From Thermus albus (GTDB taxonomy: Bacteria; Deinococcota; Deinococci; Deinococcales; Thermaceae): a stretch of DNA of 64,000 bases. The notes beneath the pieces are model-generated. The model saw nothing but the letters and a program-made list of their open reading frames with translations. It had not been told where the DNA came from and ran no database searches. The position numbers and the translations under genes are program-made. The stretch lies in contig NZ_JAKTNR010000011.1 of assembly GCF_022760855.1 (NCBI RefSeq), positions 1-64,000 on the forward strand, read 5' to 3'. Positions 1-8,374 of the stretch are shown here, piece by piece (position 1 is the stretch's first letter; each line of letters begins with the position of its first letter).

Positions 1-92
1 CGGAACCGGGCCTGAGGGGGAAGCTGGGACCAAAACTCCTGGGCCAAGGCGTAAAACCGGGCGAGGCTCTTGTCCGTCATGGACACCAGCAT
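1..92 (-). CDS. Partial CDS, unknown protein (N-terminal 30 codons)
   Basis: A minus-strand reading frame opens with ATG at 92 and leaves the window at position 1. The visible residues start MLVSMTDKSLARFYALAQEF. A G-rich ribosome site (AAGGGGGG) lies about ten bases before the ATG, 16 bases after the cobA stop, so it is probably the next gene of the cobA-cobS-cobT transcript. An internal ATG at 80 is a possible alternative start. I do not recognise the family from so few residues. In copy 2 of the cobalamin block, cobQ-cobU ends convergently at this place instead, so the gene order differs here. Confidence 0.4.
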   Translation of the reverse strand, partial: MLVSMTDKSLARFYALAQEFWSQLPPQARF

Positions 93-108
93 AAGGCCCC
101 AACCCCCC

Positions 109-654
109 TTAATGCTCTATGCCCCGTTGGGCCGGAACCCCCTGGTCAAAGGCGTGCTTGACCTTGCGCATCTCGGTCACCGTATCCGCCAAGGCCACAA
201 GGGCCTCGGGGGCACCCCGGCCTGTAACCACCACATGCACCTGGGAGGGCCGGTGGTTCAGGACATCCACGAACTCCTCCAGGGAAACCCATCCGTACCG
301 CAAGGGATAGGTGGCCTCGTCCAAGACCACCAGGTCCCACTCCCCCGAGAGGATGGCCTCCTTGGCCCGCTCCCAACCCCCCTGGGCCAGCCGGGCCGAA
401 GCCTCCAGGTCTCGGCTTTTCCAGGTGAACCCATCCCCCAACCCCTCCACGGGGATGCCCAGCTGGGCTAAGGCCCGGTGCTCCCCAAAGCGGGCCCCTT
501 GGTGCTTGATAAACTGGAAAATCCTTACCCTCAAGCCCCGGCCATGGGCCCGTAGGGCCAGGCCAAAGGCGGCGGTGCTCTTGCCCTTCCCGTCCCCGGT
601 GTAGACCAAAAGGAGGCCCCGCCGCTCCCCCTCGGGCTTGGCGTACGGCTTCAT
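109..654 (-). CDS. cobA: Cob(I)alamin adenosyltransferase, CobA/BtuR/CobO type (copy 1)
   Basis: This enzyme transfers the adenosyl group of ATP to the cobalt of cob(I)alamin or a corrinoid precursor. The protein of about 181 residues has the family P-loop [14 protein letters not shown] near the start and the [14 protein letters not shown] segment typical of CobA in the second half. Length fits the family (about 180-200). The start chosen is the ATG at 654, which overlaps the cobS stop (ATGA). An upstream ATG at 672 (MESPRR) aligns with the only start available in copy 2 and is a real alternative. It is the third gene of cobT-cobS-cobA and is translationally coupled to cobS. A second copy lies at 56348-56911. 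Confidence 0.93.
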   Translation of the reverse strand: MKPYAKPEGERRGLLLVYTGDGKGKSTAAFGLALRAHGRGLRVRIFQFIKHQGARFGEHRALAQLGIPVEGLGDGFTWKSRDLEASARLAQGGWERAKEAILSGEWDLVVLDEATYPLRYGWVSLEEFVDVLNHRPSQVHVVVTGRGAPEALVALADTVTEMRKVKHAFDQGVPAQRGIEH

Positions 655-1349
655 CCGCCTAGGGCTTTCCATAGGGCATAGCCTAACAAGCCCCCAAGCT
701 CCGAGAGGGCGATCATGGCCCCGAGGACATCCCCGTTCAACCCCCCCAGGCGGGCCACAGCGAAACGGGCCACCCCATAAGCGGTGCCCAAGGCCAAAAG
801 GGCCGGCCAGGGGTAGAGGATGGGGAAGGGAAGGGCCAGGAGAAAAGCCCCTCCCAAAGGACCTCCCCGGATTAGGCCAGCCATGCCCGGGTGCAAGAGG
901 GGATACCGGTTCAGGAAGGGCAGGATGGCGAAGCGGGCGAAGCCGGGGAATAGAAGGAGGAAAAGGGGTTCGGGCACCAGGGCCAAGGCCTGCCAAAGGA
1001 GGAGGAGGTAAAGCCCCCCCACCCCAAAGGCGAAGGGACCCAGGTAGGGGTCCTTGAGGATGCGAAGCCTTTCCTCCTTGGACCTCGAGGCCAAAAGGGC
1101 ATCGGCGGAGTCCAGAAGCCCGTCCAGGTGCAAAAACCCCGTGAGGCCCAAAAGGCAGGCGAGCAGCAAGGCCGCCAAGAGCCCCTCGGGAAGAGGGAGA
1201 AGGGCCAAGAGCGATAGGGGAAGCCCGAGGGCATAGCCCGCCAGGGGGAAGAACAGGGTACTTCGCCGAAAATCCTCCGGACTGGTCCCCTGGGGGGCCA
1301 GGGGATACACGGTGAGAAGGCCCAGGGCCAGGCGCAGGGCGCGGAGCAT
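651..1349 (-). CDS. cobS: Adenosylcobinamide-GDP ribazoletransferase CobS (copy 1)
   Basis: CobS joins adenosylcobinamide-GDP to alpha-ribazole (or its phosphate) to give cobalamin (phosphate). It is a polytopic membrane protein. The 232-residue product is strongly hydrophobic with about six membrane segments and carries the family segments [26 protein letters not shown] and [12 protein letters not shown]; the Asp-rich [11 protein letters not shown] and NGD motifs are the expected metal and substrate sites. The start at ATG 1349 ([10 protein letters not shown]) is four bases after the cobT stop; the frame could extend upstream but would overlap cobT. The end overlaps cobA by ATGA. Copy 2 (57156-57842) has lost this C-terminal end. 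Confidence 0.93.
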   Translation of the reverse strand: MLRALRLALGLLTVYPLAPQGTSPEDFRRSTLFFPLAGYALGLPLSLLALLPLPEGLLAALLLACLLGLTGFLHLDGLLDSADALLASRSKEERLRILKDPYLGPFAFGVGGLYLLLLWQALALVPEPLFLLLFPGFARFAILPFLNRYPLLHPGMAGLIRGGPLGGAFLLALPFPILYPWPALLALGTAYGVARFAVARLGGLNGDVLGAMIALSELGGLLGYALWKALGG

Positions 1350-1353
1350 GGGC

Positions 1354-2367
1354 CTAGGTGCGGTCGGAAACCCCCGCCTCCGCAAAGGTGGCCATGTGCA
1401 GGATGCGGGCGGAAGCCCGTAAAAGGGGCATGGCCAAAACCGCCCCCGTCCCCTCCCCCAGGGCCAGGTCCAGGTCCAGGAGGGGCCTTAGGCCCAGGGC
1501 CTCGAGGATGTACCGGTGCCCGGGCTCCCGGCTCCTATGGCCCGCAAACAGGTAGTCCTTAAGCCTGGGCTCTAGCCGGTAGGCCAAAAGGGCCCCTGCG
1601 GAAACGGGAAAGCCATCCAGCACCAAGGGCAGGCCCTGCCGGTAGCCTTCCAAGTACATCCCAGCAATGGCCAAAAGCTCCAAGCCCCCCACCTCTGCCG
1701 CCACGGCCAAAGGCTCCATCCCCGGGCGTAGGCGGGACAGGGCCCTGGCCACCGCCTCCCGCTTCCGCCTTAGGCCCTCCTCCCCTATCCCTGTACCCCG
1801 CCCCACCACGGCATCGGAAGGGAGGTCCAAAAGGGCCGCCGTTAGGGCAGCCGCCGCGGTGGTGTTCCCAATGCCCATATCCCCTGCCGCCAGCACCGTG
1901 GCCCCTTGGGTGATGGCCAAACGGGCTGCTTCCTGACCCGCCAAGAGGGCCCTTTCCGCCTCATCCAGGCTCATGGCCCTCTCCCGGGCCAGGTTCCCCG
2001 TTCCCGGCCGTACCTTGCGCCTAAGGAGCTGGGGGTGGTCTGGAAGCTCCCCCTTAACCCCCACGTCCAACACATAAACCCGGCAGTCCGCCGCCTGGGC
2101 CAGTTGGTTGATGGCCGCCCCACCCCTCAGGAAGTTCAGAACCATCTGGTAGGTGACCTCCTGGGGGTACGCGGACACCCCTTCCACCACCACCCCGTGG
2201 TCGGCAGCGGCCACCACCACCGCCCCAGGGCCCAGCTCCGGCTTTAGCCTTCCCTGGATGGCGGCCAGGCGTACCGCCACCTCCTCCAGGTGGCCCAGGG
2301 AGCTGGGGGGCTTGGTGAGCCTTTCCATGCGCTGCTTGGCCGCCTGCAAAACCTCCTGGTATCCCAT
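1354..2367 (-). CDS. cobT: Nicotinate-nucleotide-dimethylbenzimidazole phosphoribosyltransferase CobT (copy 1)
   Basis: CobT makes alpha-ribazole phosphate, the lower ligand precursor of cobalamin, from nicotinate mononucleotide and dimethylbenzimidazole. The 337-residue protein has the family features in order: LTKPPSSLGHLE near residue 20, VVAAADHGVVVEGVSAYPQE near 50, GDMGIGNTTAAAALTAAL in the middle, and the C-terminal end EAGVSD. Length is normal for the family (about 330-355). It starts at 2367, divergent from cobC, and a -10-like TATACT ends ten bases before the ATG, so its mRNA is probably leaderless. It is the first gene of cobT-cobS-cobA. Confidence 0.95.
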   Translation of the reverse strand: MGYQEVLQAAKQRMERLTKPPSSLGHLEEVAVRLAAIQGRLKPELGPGAVVVAAADHGVVVEGVSAYPQEVTYQMVLNFLRGGAAINQLAQAADCRVYVLDVGVKGELPDHPQLLRRKVRPGTGNLARERAMSLDEAERALLAGQEAARLAITQGATVLAAGDMGIGNTTAAAALTAALLDLPSDAVVGRGTGIGEEGLRRKREAVARALSRLRPGMEPLAVAAEVGGLELLAIAGMYLEGYRQGLPLVLDGFPVSAGALLAYRLEPRLKDYLFAGHRSREPGHRYILEALGLRPLLDLDLALGEGTGAVLAMPLLRASARILHMATFAEAGVSDRT

Positions 2368-2376
2368 ATGGGAGGA

Positions 2377-2384
2377 AGTATAAG
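2377..2384. promoter_or_regulatory. Overlapping divergent -10 elements between cobT and cobC (copy 1)
   Basis: Eight bases hold TATACT on minus (2382-2377) and TATAAG on plus (2379-2384) sharing one TATA core. Each lies 9 bases from the start codon it would serve (cobT 2367, cobC 2394), so both mRNAs would be nearly leaderless. No clear -35 is visible. The same arrangement recurs in copy 2, which supports it. Confidence 0.5.
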
Positions 2385-2393
2385 CTCTGGAGC

Positions 2394-2912
2394 ATGGAGC
2401 TTTGGCTGGTCCGCCACGGGGAAACCCTCTGGAACCGGGAGGGACGGCTCTTGGGCTGGACAGACCTCCCCCTCACCCCCCTGGGGGAGGCCCAGGCCCT
2501 GGGCCTTAAGGGAAGGCTTCCCCTCCTTCCCTCCTACAGCTCCGACCTGAAGCGTGCCCATCACACCGCCCTTCTTGCCGGATTCCAGCCCACGCTTACC
2601 CACGCCTTAAGGGAGATCCATTTCGGGACCCTCGAGGGCATGAGATGGGAAGAGCTGGATCCGAGGTACCGGGAGGCCCTTCTCCAGTTTCAAGGCTTCG
2701 CTCCCCCAGAGGGGGAGAGCCTCGAGGCCTTTAAGGAAAGGGTTATTCGCTATCTAGAAGAGCTTAAAGCTCCTAGCCTCCTCTTCACCCACGGGGGGGT
2801 GATCCGGGTAGCCCTCCGGGCCCTTGGAGAGGACACCCTCCCTCTACCGGGAAGCGCCTTGGTTCTAGATTGGCCGAGGCGCCTCCTAGACCGCCTAGAT
2901 CCAGGCCCATGA
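2394..2912 (+). CDS. cobC: Alpha-ribazole phosphatase, histidine phosphatase family (copy 1)
   Basis: This removes the 5'-phosphate from alpha-ribazole phosphate or cobalamin phosphate in the last steps of cobalamin assembly. The 172-residue protein begins MELWLVRHGETLWN, with the RHGE phosphohistidine motif at residues 7-10, then SDLKRAHHTA, REIHFGTLEGM and the second catalytic histidine in LLFTHGGVIRVAL near residue 133. Length and motifs match the phosphoglycerate-mutase-like CobC group, and its position next to cobT and cbiB makes this role more likely than a general phosphatase. The stop overlaps the cbiB start (ATGA). Confidence 0.9.
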   Translation: MELWLVRHGETLWNREGRLLGWTDLPLTPLGEAQALGLKGRLPLLPSYSSDLKRAHHTALLAGFQPTLTHALREIHFGTLEGMRWEELDPRYREALLQFQGFAPPEGESLEAFKERVIRYLEELKAPSLLFTHGGVIRVALRALGEDTLPLPGSALVLDWPRRLLDRLDPGP

Positions 2913-3757
2913 GCCTTCTTTTAGCCCTCCTTTTGGACGCCCTCCTCGGAGAACCCCCGGCCCGCCTCCACCCCGTGGTCCTCATGGGCCGCTACCTGGC
3001 CTGGGCCTGGCCCCGGGTGCAAGGCTTTTGGGGAGGAGCGTTCTACTGGGCCCTTGGCGCCTTCCTCTTCACCCTACCTGCCCTTCTTCTGGACCTCCTC
3101 CTTAGACCCATGGCCTGGGGCTTCGTGCTCATAGGCCTTTTCCTCAAGCCCCTCTTCAGCCTGCGGATGCTCCTGGAAGAGGCGTGGGGGGTGGAAGCCT
3201 CCTTAGCCCGGGATCTGGAGGAAGCCAGGGCCAGGCTTTCCCGGATCGTGAGCCGGCCCACCCAGGACCTCTCCCCGGAGGAGGTGCGGGAGGCGGCCTT
3301 GGAAAGCCTATCGGAAAACCTCTCGGATAGCTTCCTGGCCCCTCTCCTTTACTACGCCCTCTTTGGGCTTGCGGGAGCTACCCTTTACCGCTATGCCAAC
3401 ACCGCGGACGCCATGTGGGGCTACCGGGAGAATGGGAAAAGAGGAGCCTTTGCCGCAAGGGCTGACGACCTCTTAAACCTGGTCCCGGCACGGATCACTG
3501 GCCTTCTCCTCTGCCCTCCCCGGCTTTGGTCCCAGCTTCTGGTGGAGGCCAAAAAGACCCCTTCCCCCAACGCCGGCTTTCCCATGGCCGCCTTGGCCTT
3601 AAGGCTTGGGGTACGCCTGCGCAAACGAGGGGCCTACGCCTTAAACGGCCAGGCCCCCTCCCCCACCCACAAGAGCATGCCGAGGGCGCTGTTCCTGGTG
3701 GGTTCGCTAGGCTACGGGGTGGGCGTGGCGCTAGGAATCCTCTTATGGAGACCTTAA
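2909..3757 (+). CDS. cbiB: Adenosylcobinamide-phosphate synthase CbiB (CobD of Pseudomonas naming), copy 1
   Basis: CbiB attaches aminopropanol phosphate, or its threonine precursor, to adenosylcobyric acid. It is a membrane protein. The 282-residue product has the family opening LLLDALLGEPPARLHPVVLMG, hydrophobic segments around residues 45-90, and the conserved SENLSDSFLAPLLYYALFG and YRYANTADAMWGY stretches. The start is ATG 2909, overlapping cobC; the frame is open further upstream but inside cobC. Compared with copy 2 (59397-60284) it lacks about 13 residues just before KKTPSPNAGFPMAA; which copy carries the ancestral length cannot be decided here. Confidence 0.92.
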   Translation: MSLLLALLLDALLGEPPARLHPVVLMGRYLAWAWPRVQGFWGGAFYWALGAFLFTLPALLLDLLLRPMAWGFVLIGLFLKPLFSLRMLLEEAWGVEASLARDLEEARARLSRIVSRPTQDLSPEEVREAALESLSENLSDSFLAPLLYYALFGLAGATLYRYANTADAMWGYRENGKRGAFAARADDLLNLVPARITGLLLCPPRLWSQLLVEAKKTPSPNAGFPMAALALRLGVRLRKRGAYALNGQAPSPTHKSMPRALFLVGSLGYGVGVALGILLWRP

Positions 3758-4087
3758 GGCATACCCTCTAGGGGATCCGCCTCCACCAGGTGGTGGATAA
3801 CCACCGCCACCTGACCGTGGAGGTGTAGGTTTTCCCCGGCGTACGGCCTTCTTGGCGAACTCACCTTGTTGCCAGCCTGGAGCCCAAACGGTTCAGCCCA
3901 ACCCCCGGGCAGGGGAGCCAGCCCCTTGGCCCGCACCCCGGGTCTTAAGGAAAGGAGTATAACGTGGAAGGGCGTCCGCCATGCGCCAAGGGGGGTGGAA
4001 CAGGCGCACAACCCCAACTCAACCGGACCTAGTCCTGCCCCAAGCTCAACCCGACAGCCCCTTCCTCATCGGGAAAGGAAAACCTCC
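3758..4087. other. Intergenic stretch of about 330 bases without a supportable gene
   Basis: Between cbiB and the permease gene. A minus-strand frame (3754-4017) is open but has no recognisable domain and no convincing start signal. A plus-strand AAGGAAAGGAGTATAAC at about 3948-3964 looks like a -10 region with a purine-rich lead and could promote the permease gene with a leader of about 120 bases. I see no clear terminator. The join to a different functional block suggests an old rearrangement point, but no element ends are visible. Confidence 0.4.
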
Positions 4088-5206
4088 ATGGCCCTGACCC
4101 GGATCCTTGAACGTCCCAACCGCCACGACCTCCTAGCCCTCCTGCTAACCCTAGGCCTCCTGGCCCTCTTCCTAGAGGCTTCCCGGGAAGCGGTGGGCCC
4201 CTTCCACCCGAGCCCCATTTCCCTGGACCCTGCCAAGCTACCGGAGTACACCCTGCGCACCACCTTCCGCATGGGGGTGGCCTTTCTGTCTTCCTTCCTC
4301 TTTACCCTGATCTATGCCCCCTTGGCGGCCAAGACCCGGCTGGAACCCTTCCTTATTGCCCTGCTGGATATCCTGCAATCCGTTTCCATCTTGGGCTTTC
4401 TGGCGGCCACCGCAGGCGCCTTCGCCGCCCTGTTCCCTGGCAGGGCCCTGGGTTACGAGCTGGCGGCCATCTTTGCGGTCTTCACCTCCCAGGCCTGGAA
4501 CATGGCCTTCAGCTTCTACCAATCCCTGAAGACCCTGCCCCGGGAACTGGAGGAGGTGGCCACCTTGTTTCGCCTCTCCCCCTGGCAACGTTTCTTGCGC
4601 CTCGAGCTTCCCTTCGCCCTGCCGGGCCTGGTTTGGAACGCCATGATCTCCATGTCGGGGGGATGGTTCTTCGTGGTGGCCTCAGAGGCCATAGCCGTGG
4701 GCAAGACCCAGGTGGAGCTTCCCGGCATCGGGTCCTACCTGGCCACCGCCATCGCCCAGGGAAATGGGCAGGCGGTGCTTCTCGCCGCTTTGAGCATGCT
4801 GGTGGCCATCCTGGCCTACGACCAGCTCCTCTTCCGGCCCCTGGTAGCCTGGAGCCAGCGCTTCAAGTACGAGGAACGGCCCGGAGGCGAGCTAGCGCAA
4901 AGCTGGGTGCTGGACCTCCTGCGGCGGACCCATATCCTAAGGGGAATCGCCGAAGCCCTTTACTCCTGGGCCCTGGAGACCCTCTTCCAGCTGGAGCGGA
5001 GGCGCCCTCCCCGCCGCCTCACCCTTCCCCTTTGGGCCGTGGCCCTGGATCCACAAAACCCCCTGGCTCGGTATCTCCTTGGTCTAACCCTGGTAAAGGA
5101 GAGGAAGGGGACGGAGGCTAAGTCCCTGCTCCTCGAGGCCCATGCCCTCTACAGGGTCTATGGCCATGTACCCCGTGGCGTGGCCGCTATCCTCCAAGGT
5201 CTATGA
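4088..5206 (+). CDS. Shortened two-domain-type ABC permease with TPR-like tail
   Basis: The first 300 or so residues look like the N-terminal half of the large two-permease-domain proteins of the NitT/TauT-related ABC family: membrane segments near 20-40, 70-95, 105-165 and 190-250, and the EAA-like loop ELEEVATLFRLSPWQRFLRLELPFALPG contacting the ATPase. The linker PLVAWSQRFKYEE then leads to where a second permease domain would start. Instead the protein ends after about 70 more residues in a soluble helical stretch (AVALDPQNPLARYLLGLTLV) resembling one TPR unit. At 372 residues it is much shorter than the roughly 570 expected. The start is ATG 4088 after an A-rich GGGAAAGG site. No ATPase gene is adjacent. 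The stop overlaps the next gene (ATGA). Substrate unknown; it may be a decayed or repurposed transporter. Confidence 0.6.
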   Translation: MALTRILERPNRHDLLALLLTLGLLALFLEASREAVGPFHPSPISLDPAKLPEYTLRTTFRMGVAFLSSFLFTLIYAPLAAKTRLEPFLIALLDILQSVSILGFLAATAGAFAALFPGRALGYELAAIFAVFTSQAWNMAFSFYQSLKTLPRELEEVATLFRLSPWQRFLRLELPFALPGLVWNAMISMSGGWFFVVASEAIAVGKTQVELPGIGSYLATAIAQGNGQAVLLAALSMLVAILAYDQLLFRPLVAWSQRFKYEERPGGELAQSWVLDLLRRTHILRGIAEALYSWALETLFQLERRRPPRRLTLPLWAVALDPQNPLARYLLGLTLVKERKGTEAKSLLLEAHALYRVYGHVPRGVAAILQGL

Positions 5207-7080
5207 AATCCCCAACCCCTCCCCCTGATGCCAGGCACTCGGAAGACGAGGGGCGCTACCCATGGTGGAAGGTTCTCTGCCTCACAGGCGTGGACCTCTT
5301 CTCCTCCTTGGGCTACCAACCGGGAATCGCCCTTCTGGCTGCGGGTGTCCTCTCGCCTTTAGCCAACCTGGCCCTAGTCCTCTTCGCCTTCTTGGCGGTT
5401 TACCCCGTCTACCGCCGGGTGGCGGAGGAGAGCCCCCACGGCGAGGGATCCATCGGGCTTCTCACCCGCTTGATCCCCGGCTGGCGGGGCAAACTTTTGG
5501 TTTTGGTGGTCCTGGGCTTCATGGCCACGGACTTTATGATCACCATCACCCTCTCCGCCGCCGACGCCGCCGTTCACCTTCTGGGAAACCCCCTGGCCCC
5601 CTCCTGGCTCCAGGGGCACCAGATGGGCCTTACCCTTTTGCTCATCGGCCTTTTGGGCGTTGTCTTCTACCTAGGGTTCAGGGAAGCCATTGGCCTGGCG
5701 GTGCCCATCACCTTGGGATACCTGCTCCTCAACGGAATGGTTCTCCTGGCCACCCTGCCCCACGTGCGCCTCGAGCACCTGGAAAGGTGGTGGCAAAGGC
5801 TCCTCACCAGCCAACCCGACCCCCTGGGTTTGGTTCTTGTCACCCTTTTGGTTTTCCCTAAACTGGCCCTGGGCCTTTCCGGCTATGAGACCGGGGTGGC
5901 CGTCATGCCCCTGATCCGGGGCCTGCCTGGGGATACCCCGGAGCGCCCTTGGGGCCGCATCCGGGGAACCCACCGCCTCCTTTTCGCCGCAGCCTTCATT
6001 ATGGGTTTCTTCCTCCTGGGGGCGGGCTTCGCCACCACCCTCCTCATTCCCCAAGAGCTATGGGGCAGCGAGGAGGTTTCCGGCAGAGCCCTAAGTTTCC
6101 TGGCCCATCGCTACCTGGGGGAAGACTTCGGCACCCTTTACGATCTCTTTTCCATCGTCATCCTCTGGTTCGCCGGGGCCAGCGCCATGGCGGGCCTCCT
6201 CACCATCGTCCCCCGTTACCTTCCCCGCTTCGGCATGGCCCCGGAGTGGGCAAGGCAACAACGCCCTATGGTCCTCTTCTTCACCGCTGTTGGCTTTGGC
6301 ATCACCATGGTCTTTCAGGCCCGGGTAGAGGCCCAGGCAGCGGCCTACGCCACCGGCGTGCTGGTGGTCATGACCTCCGCCGCCCTGGCGGCGGCCCTTC
6401 TGGCGGAGCGGGAAAAGCGCCGCGAAGGCGGGTTCTACCGCCTACTCCTCCCCCTCTTTACCTACGTGCTTCTGGCCAACATCCTGGAGCGGCCTGATGG
6501 GGTGAAGATCGCCTCCTTTTTCATCGCGGCCACCCTGCTCATCTCCCTCCTCTCCCGGACCCTGCGGGCCTTTGAACTGAGGGTGGAGGGCTTTCAGCTA
6601 GACGAGATGGCCGAGCGCTTTGTGGCCCAGCTGAAATCCCAGGAGGCCCCCATCCGCCTGGTGGCCCACCGGCCGGAGCGGGGAGGCCTCAGGGTGTACT
6701 GGGAAAAGGAGCGCCGCATCCGTGAGGCCACCCACATCCCCGCGGGGGATCCCATCTACTTTGTGGAAGTCTTTGTGCAGGATCCTTCGGAGTTCACCGC
6801 CCAAGGCCGGGTCTGGGGTGTGGACCGCCCCGAGGCCCGCATCTTCCGCATCCTGGGCACCGCAGCACCCAACACCCTGGCCGCCTTCTTGCTCTACTTG
6901 AGAAACCGCACGGGCCGGCGCCCCCACATTTACTTTGAGTGGTCGGACGAAGGGCCCTTGCAGGCCGCCTTGGACTTCCTCCTCTTTGGCGAGGGGGATG
7001 TGCCCACCCTGACCCATGAGATCCTGCGCCGCACCGAACCGGATAGGAGCCAACGCCCCTTGGTGCACGTGGGCGGCTAG
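5203..7080 (+). CDS. APC-superfamily permease with C-terminal cytoplasmic domain
   Basis: A 625-residue integral membrane protein with about twelve hydrophobic segments between residues 25 and 450, followed by a soluble domain of about 170 residues (from ELRVEGFQLDEMAERF onward). The first segment LTGVDLFSSLGYQPGIALLAAG has the APC-type unwound helix pattern (GVDxxxSxGYxPG), which suggests an amino-acid or K+/KUP-like permease. The substrate cannot be read from sequence. The start overlaps the preceding gene by ATGA, so the two are co-translated. The stop overlaps the stop of the convergent 7077-8018 gene within CTAG. Confidence 0.75.
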   Translation: MKSPTPPPDARHSEDEGRYPWWKVLCLTGVDLFSSLGYQPGIALLAAGVLSPLANLALVLFAFLAVYPVYRRVAEESPHGEGSIGLLTRLIPGWRGKLLVLVVLGFMATDFMITITLSAADAAVHLLGNPLAPSWLQGHQMGLTLLLIGLLGVVFYLGFREAIGLAVPITLGYLLLNGMVLLATLPHVRLEHLERWWQRLLTSQPDPLGLVLVTLLVFPKLALGLSGYETGVAVMPLIRGLPGDTPERPWGRIRGTHRLLFAAAFIMGFFLLGAGFATTLLIPQELWGSEEVSGRALSFLAHRYLGEDFGTLYDLFSIVILWFAGASAMAGLLTIVPRYLPRFGMAPEWARQQRPMVLFFTAVGFGITMVFQARVEAQAAAYATGVLVVMTSAALAAALLAEREKRREGGFYRLLLPLFTYVLLANILERPDGVKIASFFIAATLLISLLSRTLRAFELRVEGFQLDEMAERFVAQLKSQEAPIRLVAHRPERGGLRVYWEKERRIREATHIPAGDPIYFVEVFVQDPSEFTAQGRVWGVDRPEARIFRILGTAAPNTLAAFLLYLRNRTGRRPHIYFEWSDEGPLQAALDFLLFGEGDVPTLTHEILRRTEPDRSQRPLVHVGG

Positions 7081-8018
7081 CGCCGCCAGTGCTTGAGAAT
7101 CCCCGCCCCCAGGATGGTCATGGGCACCGCCAGGAAAATGCCCAGGAAGCCGAAGAGCTGGCCAAAGGCGAAGATGGAAAGGAGCACCAGGGCGGGATGG
7201 AAACCCACGGTGCGGCCGTAGATGTAGGGGATGAGCACCTTCCCCTCCAGGAGGGCGATCCCCCCGTAGCCCGCGAGCACCAGGAGGGCCGCCAGCGGGC
7301 CCTTAGACGAAAGGGCCACCAAGGCCGCTAAGGAGGCGGTGGCGATACCCCCCACAAAGGGCACCACCTCCAAAACCCCGCCCAACGCCCCAAGGGCGAA
7401 GGGGCTGGGAACGCCCAGGAAGAAAAGCCACCCCCCGAAGAGAAGGGCGAAGGAAAGGGCGATGAGGAACTGGGCCCGGGCCCAGTAGCCCATGCGCTTC
7501 CAAGTGTCCTCCAACACCTCGGTCCAGCCGCTTCCCGGAAGGTACGGCGCAACCCGGGCCACCAGGTGAGGCTCGAGGGCGATCATCACCGCCAAAACCA
7601 AGGCCAAAACCATCTCGGTAACCGTCTCCCCCAACCCCAAGAGGAGATCCCCTGCCAGATGGGCGGAGGAGGCCAGGGACGTGGCCAGGTTGGGAAGGGT
7701 AAGGCCCAGGTTTTCCTCCAACCAGCGAAGCACCTCGGGTAGAAGCTCGGCAAGATGGTGGAATTGCATGACCAAAAGGGGGGCCGCCAGATAAAACCCC
7801 AAACCCATAACCCCGAGGACCAGGAGATAGGTGAGAAACACCGCGGAAGGCCGGGGAAGCCTTCGGCTAAGAAACCCCACCAGGGGATCTAAGGCCCCAG
7901 CCAGAGTAAAGGCCAGGAAAACCCAAAGCAAAAGGCCATAAAGCTTACCCAAGGCCCAAAGGGTGAGAAGGAAAAGGGCCAAGCTTATGAACCAGCGGCT
8001 AACCGGCAAGGTTTCCAT
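7077..8018 (-). CDS. AI-2E family (PerM-like) membrane transporter
   Basis: About 313 residues with six to eight membrane segments. The family pattern is clear: a long N-terminal pair of helices, a periplasmic or soluble helical part (LAELLPEVLRWLEENLGL), and the conserved C-terminal half GALGGVLEVVPFVGGIATA, LEGKVLIPYIYGRTVGFHPALVLLSIFAFGQLFGFLGIFLAVP. The family includes AI-2 exporters and ion exchangers; nothing here decides the substrate. The ATG at 8018 is chosen because AGGAGGGGG lies nine bases before it; a TTG at 8027 is in frame but too close to that site. Confidence 0.85.
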   Translation of the reverse strand: METLPVSRWFISLALFLLTLWALGKLYGLLLWVFLAFTLAGALDPLVGFLSRRLPRPSAVFLTYLLVLGVMGLGFYLAAPLLVMQFHHLAELLPEVLRWLEENLGLTLPNLATSLASSAHLAGDLLLGLGETVTEMVLALVLAVMIALEPHLVARVAPYLPGSGWTEVLEDTWKRMGYWARAQFLIALSFALLFGGWLFFLGVPSPFALGALGGVLEVVPFVGGIATASLAALVALSSKGPLAALLVLAGYGGIALLEGKVLIPYIYGRTVGFHPALVLLSIFAFGQLFGFLGIFLAVPMTILGAGILKHWRR

Positions 8019-8063
8019 CCGATCCAACCCCCTCCTAGGGTAAAACCCAGCTACCCAACTTAC

Positions 8064-8107
8064 GAAAATCCGCCGGGGAAGCCCACCCCTTTAGGGGTGG
8101 GAGGAGG
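8064..8107 (+). mobile_element. Possible right-end or guide-RNA scaffold remnant of an IS200/IS605-type element
   Basis: A perfect 9-bp inverted repeat, CCCACCCCT-TT-AGGGGTGGG (8082-8101), is preceded by GGGGAAG and followed by AGGAGGTCA. This hairpin plus a TCA-ending tail resembles the conserved right end of many IS200/IS605 elements, which also forms the 3' part of their omegaRNA. There is no TnpA or TnpB frame: only about 60 bases separate it from the AI-2E gene. It would be a solo end or relic. The identification rests on pattern resemblance; a terminator for other transcripts is the main alternative, although no T-run follows. Confidence 0.4.
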
Positions 8108-8374
8108 TCACTCGATGCCCTCCCCTACATAGTTCCCGCGGAACCGGCCGGGGGTAGAGGAAGGCGTGGAACCCATCCCCGCCTAGGGCTGGGCCCTGGG
8201 CACGCTTACCCGATGGCCTCTAACCCTTTCCCCCTGTTTCGCTCTCCAAGCCTCATCGAGATGGCGCCTATCCAAGGTCCTTCCCGGGGCCCCACCCTGG
8301 CTTGGGCCAGCCCTGACAAACCGCTCCCCTCCAAACGGGGCCAGCCACGAGCCTAGGGGGACCATACCAGGGGT
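8108..8374. other. Noncoding stretch between the hairpin and the amylase gene
   Basis: About 270 bases without a supportable gene. A very short frame (ATG CCC TCC CCT ACA TAG) follows the AGGAGG of the hairpin tail and is not considered real. The right part (8233-8313) is a copy of a dispersed repeat listed separately. Several frames are open on minus, as usual in DNA of this composition, without recognisable domains. Confidence 0.4.
8233..8313 (-). repeat. Dispersed intergenic repeat, copy A
   Basis: On minus this reads GGCCCAAGCCAGGGTGGGG, then CCCCGGGAAGGACCTTGG, a variable part and finally GGAGAGCGAAACAGG. It matches copy B (57031-57120) at most positions over about 70 bases and more weakly matches copy C (28335-28400). 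All three copies are outside genes. Confidence 0.55.

Noticed and set aside
3754-4017. Open frame of 87 codons on minus after cbiB
   Set aside because: No ribosome site, no recognisable motif; the composition is typical of antisense open frames in very GC-rich DNA.
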